From the NCBI RefSeq assembly GCF_000186865.1, contig NW_008705566.1:1181824-1245823 (forward strand): a DNA stretch of 64,000 nt. The letters are read 5' to 3'. Every line of letters starts with the position of its first letter. The stretch's first letter is position 1. The notes under the pieces are model-generated. The model worked only from the letters and a program-made list of their open reading frames with translations. It had not been told where the DNA came from and ran no database searches. Below, one piece after another: positions 60,845 to 64,000 of this stretch. This stretch comes from Aureococcus anophagefferens (taxonomy: Eukaryota > Sar > Pelagophyceae > Pelagomonadales > Pelagomonadaceae). The translations under genes and the position numbers were made by a program.

Positions 60845-62325
60845 CACGACTTCACTTCAACGCGGCCAGCGCCGTGGTTCGTGACCGCGTCGCCGACACA
60901 GCTTTTTCGGACACGGCACCTATTTCGTGCTGGCCGGGGGTGGAGCTGAAACGCCGACAGTGTCGGCGTTTGAGGAAGAGGCTCCGACAGGCCAAGTCTT
61001 GCGATGTGTGCGCCCCCTGGAGGCCCACCGGCGGTCACACCGTGTCCTAGGGGTTCACATGGACGCCGCTGACCCGCGGCGCGCACCAATTCGGTGCCGG
61101 CGGCGCGAGCCGCAACGGTTTCGGACCGAGCGCGACGCCGTGGCGCCGGGGCCAGAGCGGCGCCCGCCGACGCCGTGGACCGTACCCGCGCCCCACACAC
61201 GCCCACCGTATGCTGATCGACGCGCTCCGCCGAAAGATCGTTGGAAATCGCTGGGAATCCGGCCGCGGCGCGCCGCGAACTCGCTCCGCCGTAGCGCGAC
61301 ACCGTGGCGCCGAGGGCCAGGGCGGCGCCCGCCGACGCCGTGGACCGTACCGGCGGCCCAGACACGCCCACCGTATGTTGTTCGACGCGCTCCAACAACA
61401 AATTGTTGGAAATCGCTGGGAATCCGGCTGCGGCGCGCCGCGAACTCGCTCCGCCGTCGCGCGAGGACGCGCCGCTCGGCCGTCCGCGCGCAATTTTGCA
61501 TCGACCGATCACCATCGCTGTGTTCCGTCGGACGCATCGGCATCATGGAGCTCGTCGAGGGCGACCCTCACGGTTTTGGACGACCGCGCGCCGCGCGACG
61601 CTCGCCGAGATCGTCGCGACCGAGAACCAGCGGACGGCCACCGCGGCCCTGATGCGGCCCCGTCCGCGCCTCGCTCGGGGCCTCTGTCGGTCGCGCGTCC
61701 ATCGCCAGTTACGAACGTCGCCGCGGGTTGCTGGGCAGATGCAGAGAGAGCCTTTTGGCACGCCCAGGGTCCCAAAACGGCTGTATTTTCACCTAAATTC
61801 ATGCCAATATGGCTCGTTTGAGCGGCAGCTTGGCCCAGCTGGCTTTCTGCCAGCCCCGTTGTGTTTCTCCTACCTACGCCCCTGGAGCCTCGCGGCTCCT
61901 CCTGGGCTTGCTGGTCGCAGGCCAGCTACTTTTTTTGGCCAAACAGGCCAATTTTGGGCATCTTCTCAGCACAGGACCACTCATGATGATGGTGCTTCGG
62001 TACTACTCTCACGGAGTTCGAGGGACGCAGCAAGGTCCCCACCTTCTTTCTTTTACGCCTCCGGCGCCTTCGGCGCCTCTTCGGCGCCTCCGGCGCCGTT
62101 CCGGCGCCTTCGGCGCCGGTTTTTTTCTTTTTTTTTCCTCTTTTTTTCTCTTTTTTTGGTCTCTGCCAGCATGAAAAAAGTGCCCTTTTTCGTCGACCAT
62201 CGAGTGCTCGGCTCGCGACGCCGCCGCCGCACGACGATGTGGCCCTACCTGTGGTCCCTCATCCCGGTCCTGGCCCGCGGAACCGGCGCACGGCGAGCCG
62301 CGCCACCCCCGGGCGTTTTCGTTTT
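60845..62325. other. Repeat-rich 1.5-kb region without a supported gene
   Basis: It holds a 164-bp tandem duplication (61139-61470), short inverted segments near 61830-61935 (CAGCTTGGCCCAGCTGGC and CCAGCC/GGCTCC units) and, at 62050-62160, clustered GGCGCC palindromes followed by T-rich runs. Frames here are translated repeats. It serves as the shared upstream region of the ankyrin gene and the downstream end of the TPR-ankyrin gene. Confidence 0.55.
61139..61470. repeat. 164-bp tandem duplication
   Basis: CGACGCCGTGGACCGTAC recurs with a 164-bp period, as do CACACACGCCCACCGTATG-like and GGAAATCGCTGGGAATCCGG segments. Copy 1 is about 61139-61302 and copy 2 about 61303-61466. The copies differ by roughly a tenth of positions, including CGCCGAAAGATCG versus CAACAACAAATTG. 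Confidence 0.85.
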
Positions 62326-63444
62326 TTACCTCCGCTTCCACACGGTCAGGACGTCGGGCCGCGGCCGCGTCGGGAGGTCCGCGACGGGGTCCAGGGCCGC
62401 CTCGAGGCGCCAGCCCGGCCCGAGCTCCGCGCGGGCCCCGACGTGGACGACGGCGTCGCCGGCGTAGGCGCCGATCGTCGCGGCGTCGGCGTCGCCCACG
62501 AGGAGCAGCGCGCGGTCCGCGTGGCCCGCGTCGGCCGCCGCGGCCGCCGCGCCGCCGCGCAGCAGCAGCGCGCAGCCGTCGTCGAGGGCCGCGTCCGGGG
62601 CGCCGGCGCAGGCCGCGAGCAGGGCCGCCCGGCCGCCGTCGTCGGCCGCGTCCGGTGCCGCGCCCGCGCGGAGCAGCGCGCGGACGCCCTCGCCGTCGCC
62701 GCGCGCGGCGCAGATCGCCAGCGCCGGCGCGCCCGTCGCCGGGTCCCGCGCGCAGGCCGACGCGCCGCGGTCGAGGAGGAGGCGCAGGACGCCGTAGGCG
62801 CCGGCGGCGGCCGCGGCCGGCACCGCGCACCGGCCGCCCGCGGCGGCCGCGTCCGCGGGCACGCCCGCGTCGAGGACGGCGGCCACGGCGACGACGCCGC
62901 GGCCCACGGCCGCGACGAGCCGCGCCGCGTCCTTCGGCGCCGCGGCGGCGCCCGCCTCGCGCTCGACGCGCCGGAGCTCGAGGCCGAGCGCGTGGCCGAC
63001 CCTGAACTTGCGCGCGTGGTGCCGCGCGTCGTGCACCGCGGCCCGGGCGGCGCGCGCCGCCCGCGGGCCCCCGAGGCACCGCTGCGCGTCGGCGAGGCGC
63101 AGCGCGGCCTTGAGCGCGACGAGCGGCTTGTCGCGGCGCGCGCCGCGGAGCCGCGGGTCGCGGAGCGCGGCCGCGGCGTCGGCGGCGGCGCCGCGGAAGT
63201 CGTCGAGGCGCGCGCGGCTCATGGCCCGGTTGCAGAGCACGGCGAGCTCGTAGGCCGCCGGCACGGCCGGCCGCGCGAGGCACGCCTCGTAGTGCAGCAG
63301 CGCCGCTTCGTGGGCGCCGCGCGTCGCGCAGGAGTCGCCGAGCTCCTTGTCCAGCGCCCGCCGCTTCGCCTCGCGCGCCTCGGCGTCGTCCGCGACGCGC
63401 GCCGGCGTCGGCGGGAACGCCGGCGTCGGCGGGAACGCGCTCAT
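62326..63444 (-). CDS. TPR plus ankyrin repeat protein
   Basis: 372 residues, starting MSAFPPTPAFPPTPARVADDAE with a short duplicated FPPTPA. Residues about 30-130 form three TPR-like helix pairs (KELGDSCATRGAHEAALLHYEACLARP, AVLCNRAMSRARLDDFRGAAADAAAAL, DKPLVALKAALRLADAQRCLG), like Hsp70/90 co-chaperone TPRs. Residues about 190-310 are ankyrin-like units (AAGAYGVLRLLLDRGASACARDPATGAPALAICAARGDGEGVRALLRAGA). The end (VLTVWKRR) is basic. Function unknown. Confidence 0.72.
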   Translation of the reverse strand: MSAFPPTPAFPPTPARVADDAEAREAKRRALDKELGDSCATRGAHEAALLHYEACLARPAVPAAYELAVLCNRAMSRARLDDFRGAAADAAAALRDPRLRGARRDKPLVALKAALRLADAQRCLGGPRAARAARAAVHDARHHARKFRVGHALGLELRRVEREAGAAAAPKDAARLVAAVGRGVVAVAAVLDAGVPADAAAAGGRCAVPAAAAAGAYGVLRLLLDRGASACARDPATGAPALAICAARGDGEGVRALLRAGAAPDAADDGGRAALLAACAGAPDAALDDGCALLLRGGAAAAAADAGHADRALLLVGDADAATIGAYAGDAVVHVGARAELGPGWRLEAALDPVADLPTRPRPDVLTVWKRR

Positions 63445-63534
63445 CGCCGTCCGGCGCTAGGGCTGCCCGCCATCAGTGCTCAAAAATGCACCATGGTTCA
63501 ACGTGCCATGATGTTGAACGTACGGTAGAAGTGG

Positions 63535-64000
63535 CTACCTCTTAGTCTCCCGCGACGAACGGCCGGAGGATGCGAGGATCGCGCGCGCGGCCTCGCGCGC
63601 GCGCACCTCGAGCGGCTTGGGGTCCGCGGCGGCGCCCTCCGCCTTGAGCGCGTGGCGGAGCGCGGCGATCTCCGCGTCGAGCGAGCTCACCTCGTCGCGC
63701 AGCACGGCGGCGACGCCGTCCTCGGACGCCACGGCCCGCGCGGCGGCCCGCGCGGCGGACGGCGGCGGCGGCGGCGGCGCGGCGACCCGCGGCGCGGGCG
63801 CCGCGGCCGGCGGCGGCGGCGCGACGGGCGGCGCGGCCGCGACGGGCGGCGGCGCGGCGGCCGGCGGCGGCAGGACCACCGGCGGCGGCAGCGCGGCGCG
63901 CGCCGCGGCGATGGCGGCGTTCGACTCGGCCTCGAGCGCGCGGGTCTCGAGTTCGACGATGCGCGCGTTCGCGCGGCGGAGCGCGTTGCGGTAGCCCTGA
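63535..64000 (-). CDS. C-terminal part of a coiled-coil/proline-rich protein, cut by the window edge
   Basis: The frame is open from the right edge to TAG/TAA at 63535-63537, about 154 codons. It starts in a coiled coil (YRNALRRANARIVELETRALEAESNAAIAAARAAL), passes a Pro/Ala-rich linker and ends with a second coiled coil (LRDEVSSLDAEIAALRHALKAEG) and a basic tail (ILASSGRSSRETKR). No family can be named from the fragment. Confidence 0.6.
   Translation of the reverse strand, partial: QGYRNALRRANARIVELETRALEAESNAAIAAARAALPPPVVLPPPAAAPPPVAAAPPVAPPPPAAAPAPRVAAPPPPPPSAARAAARAVASEDGVAAVLRDEVSSLDAEIAALRHALKAEGAAADPKPLEVRAREAARAILASSGRSSRETKR

Noticed and set aside
61139..61470. CRISPR-like repeat array
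   Set aside because: Only two long diverged copies without spacers; it is a tandem duplication in a eukaryotic genome.

Overview
The window is nuclear DNA from a GC-rich, intron-bearing alga. Several independent signs point to a heterokont (stramenopile), and within that group to a pelagophyte close to Aureococcus anophagefferens. These are heterokont-type bipartite plastid presequences (for example an ASGFAP cleavage box at 5799-6554), five introner-type transposon introns flanked by 8-bp target duplications, a UGA-encoded selenocysteine glutathione peroxidase with a PSTK-like Sec-pathway kinase 4 kb away, and extremely tight tail-to-tail gene packing. The species assignment is inference; I could not run a search. 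One 64-bp run of N (48978-49041) marks an assembly gap.

Layout. 0-8.5 kb: ATG101, a Fringe-like glycosyltransferase carrying an introner, an NFACT-R/RqcH-like plastid protein, a methyltransferase, a plastid protein with an in-frame minisatellite, a COPI-associated membrane protein and a PPR-like protein. 8.8-15.8 kb: a cyclic-nucleotide-binding-like/RGS protein ending in a CaaX box, a histidine phosphatase, a 1,074-bp non-autonomous TIR transposon (11927-13000), an enoyl-CoA hydratase family enzyme and a WH2-like proline-rich protein. 16-28.4 kb: a second glycosyltransferase with an introner, TIM50, an internally duplicated orphan protein, an LRR protein, an ABCG half-transporter with an introner, a methyltransferase and a PH-PH-RGS-FHA protein. 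28.8-38 kb: a cluster with bacterial-type DNA repair genes. It holds a NAD+-dependent DNA ligase (LigA), an NAD kinase, a GH35 beta-galactosidase and a very large fusion of the UvrC nuclease half, complete UvrB and an HRDC domain. 38-44 kb: an FSH1-type serine hydrolase, a beta-helix protein with an introner and AP-4 beta. 44-51 kb: repeat-rich gene-poor DNA, a sulfotransferase, a plastid protein, the assembly gap and a five-bladed-propeller glycosidase-like protein. 51-57.7 kb: Sec-GPx, an FAD monooxygenase with an introner, a Tudor-like protein, a cyclopropane-fatty-acid-synthase-like enzyme, a PSTK-like kinase and an orphan. 57.9-64 kb: an S28 peptidase, two ankyrin proteins, a repeat-rich gap and the end of a coiled-coil gene.

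Themes. (1) The fused UvrC-UvrB-HRDC protein and LigA together look like a bacterial excision-repair toolkit in a eukaryotic nuclear genome, probably serving an organelle. (2) The introners come in two families with different termini but a shared core. In every copy the 5' splice site is supplied by the 8-bp target duplication (GT or GC) and the 3' AG by the terminal inverted repeat, so splicing restores the pre-insertion frame exactly; one family works in both orientations. (3) GC-AG introns are unusually common: 6 of the 15 introns I could place. (4) Convergent genes are separated by 1-30 bp, and in two cases their stop codons overlap. Coordinates of spliced genes span their introns; introns are given in the evidence.
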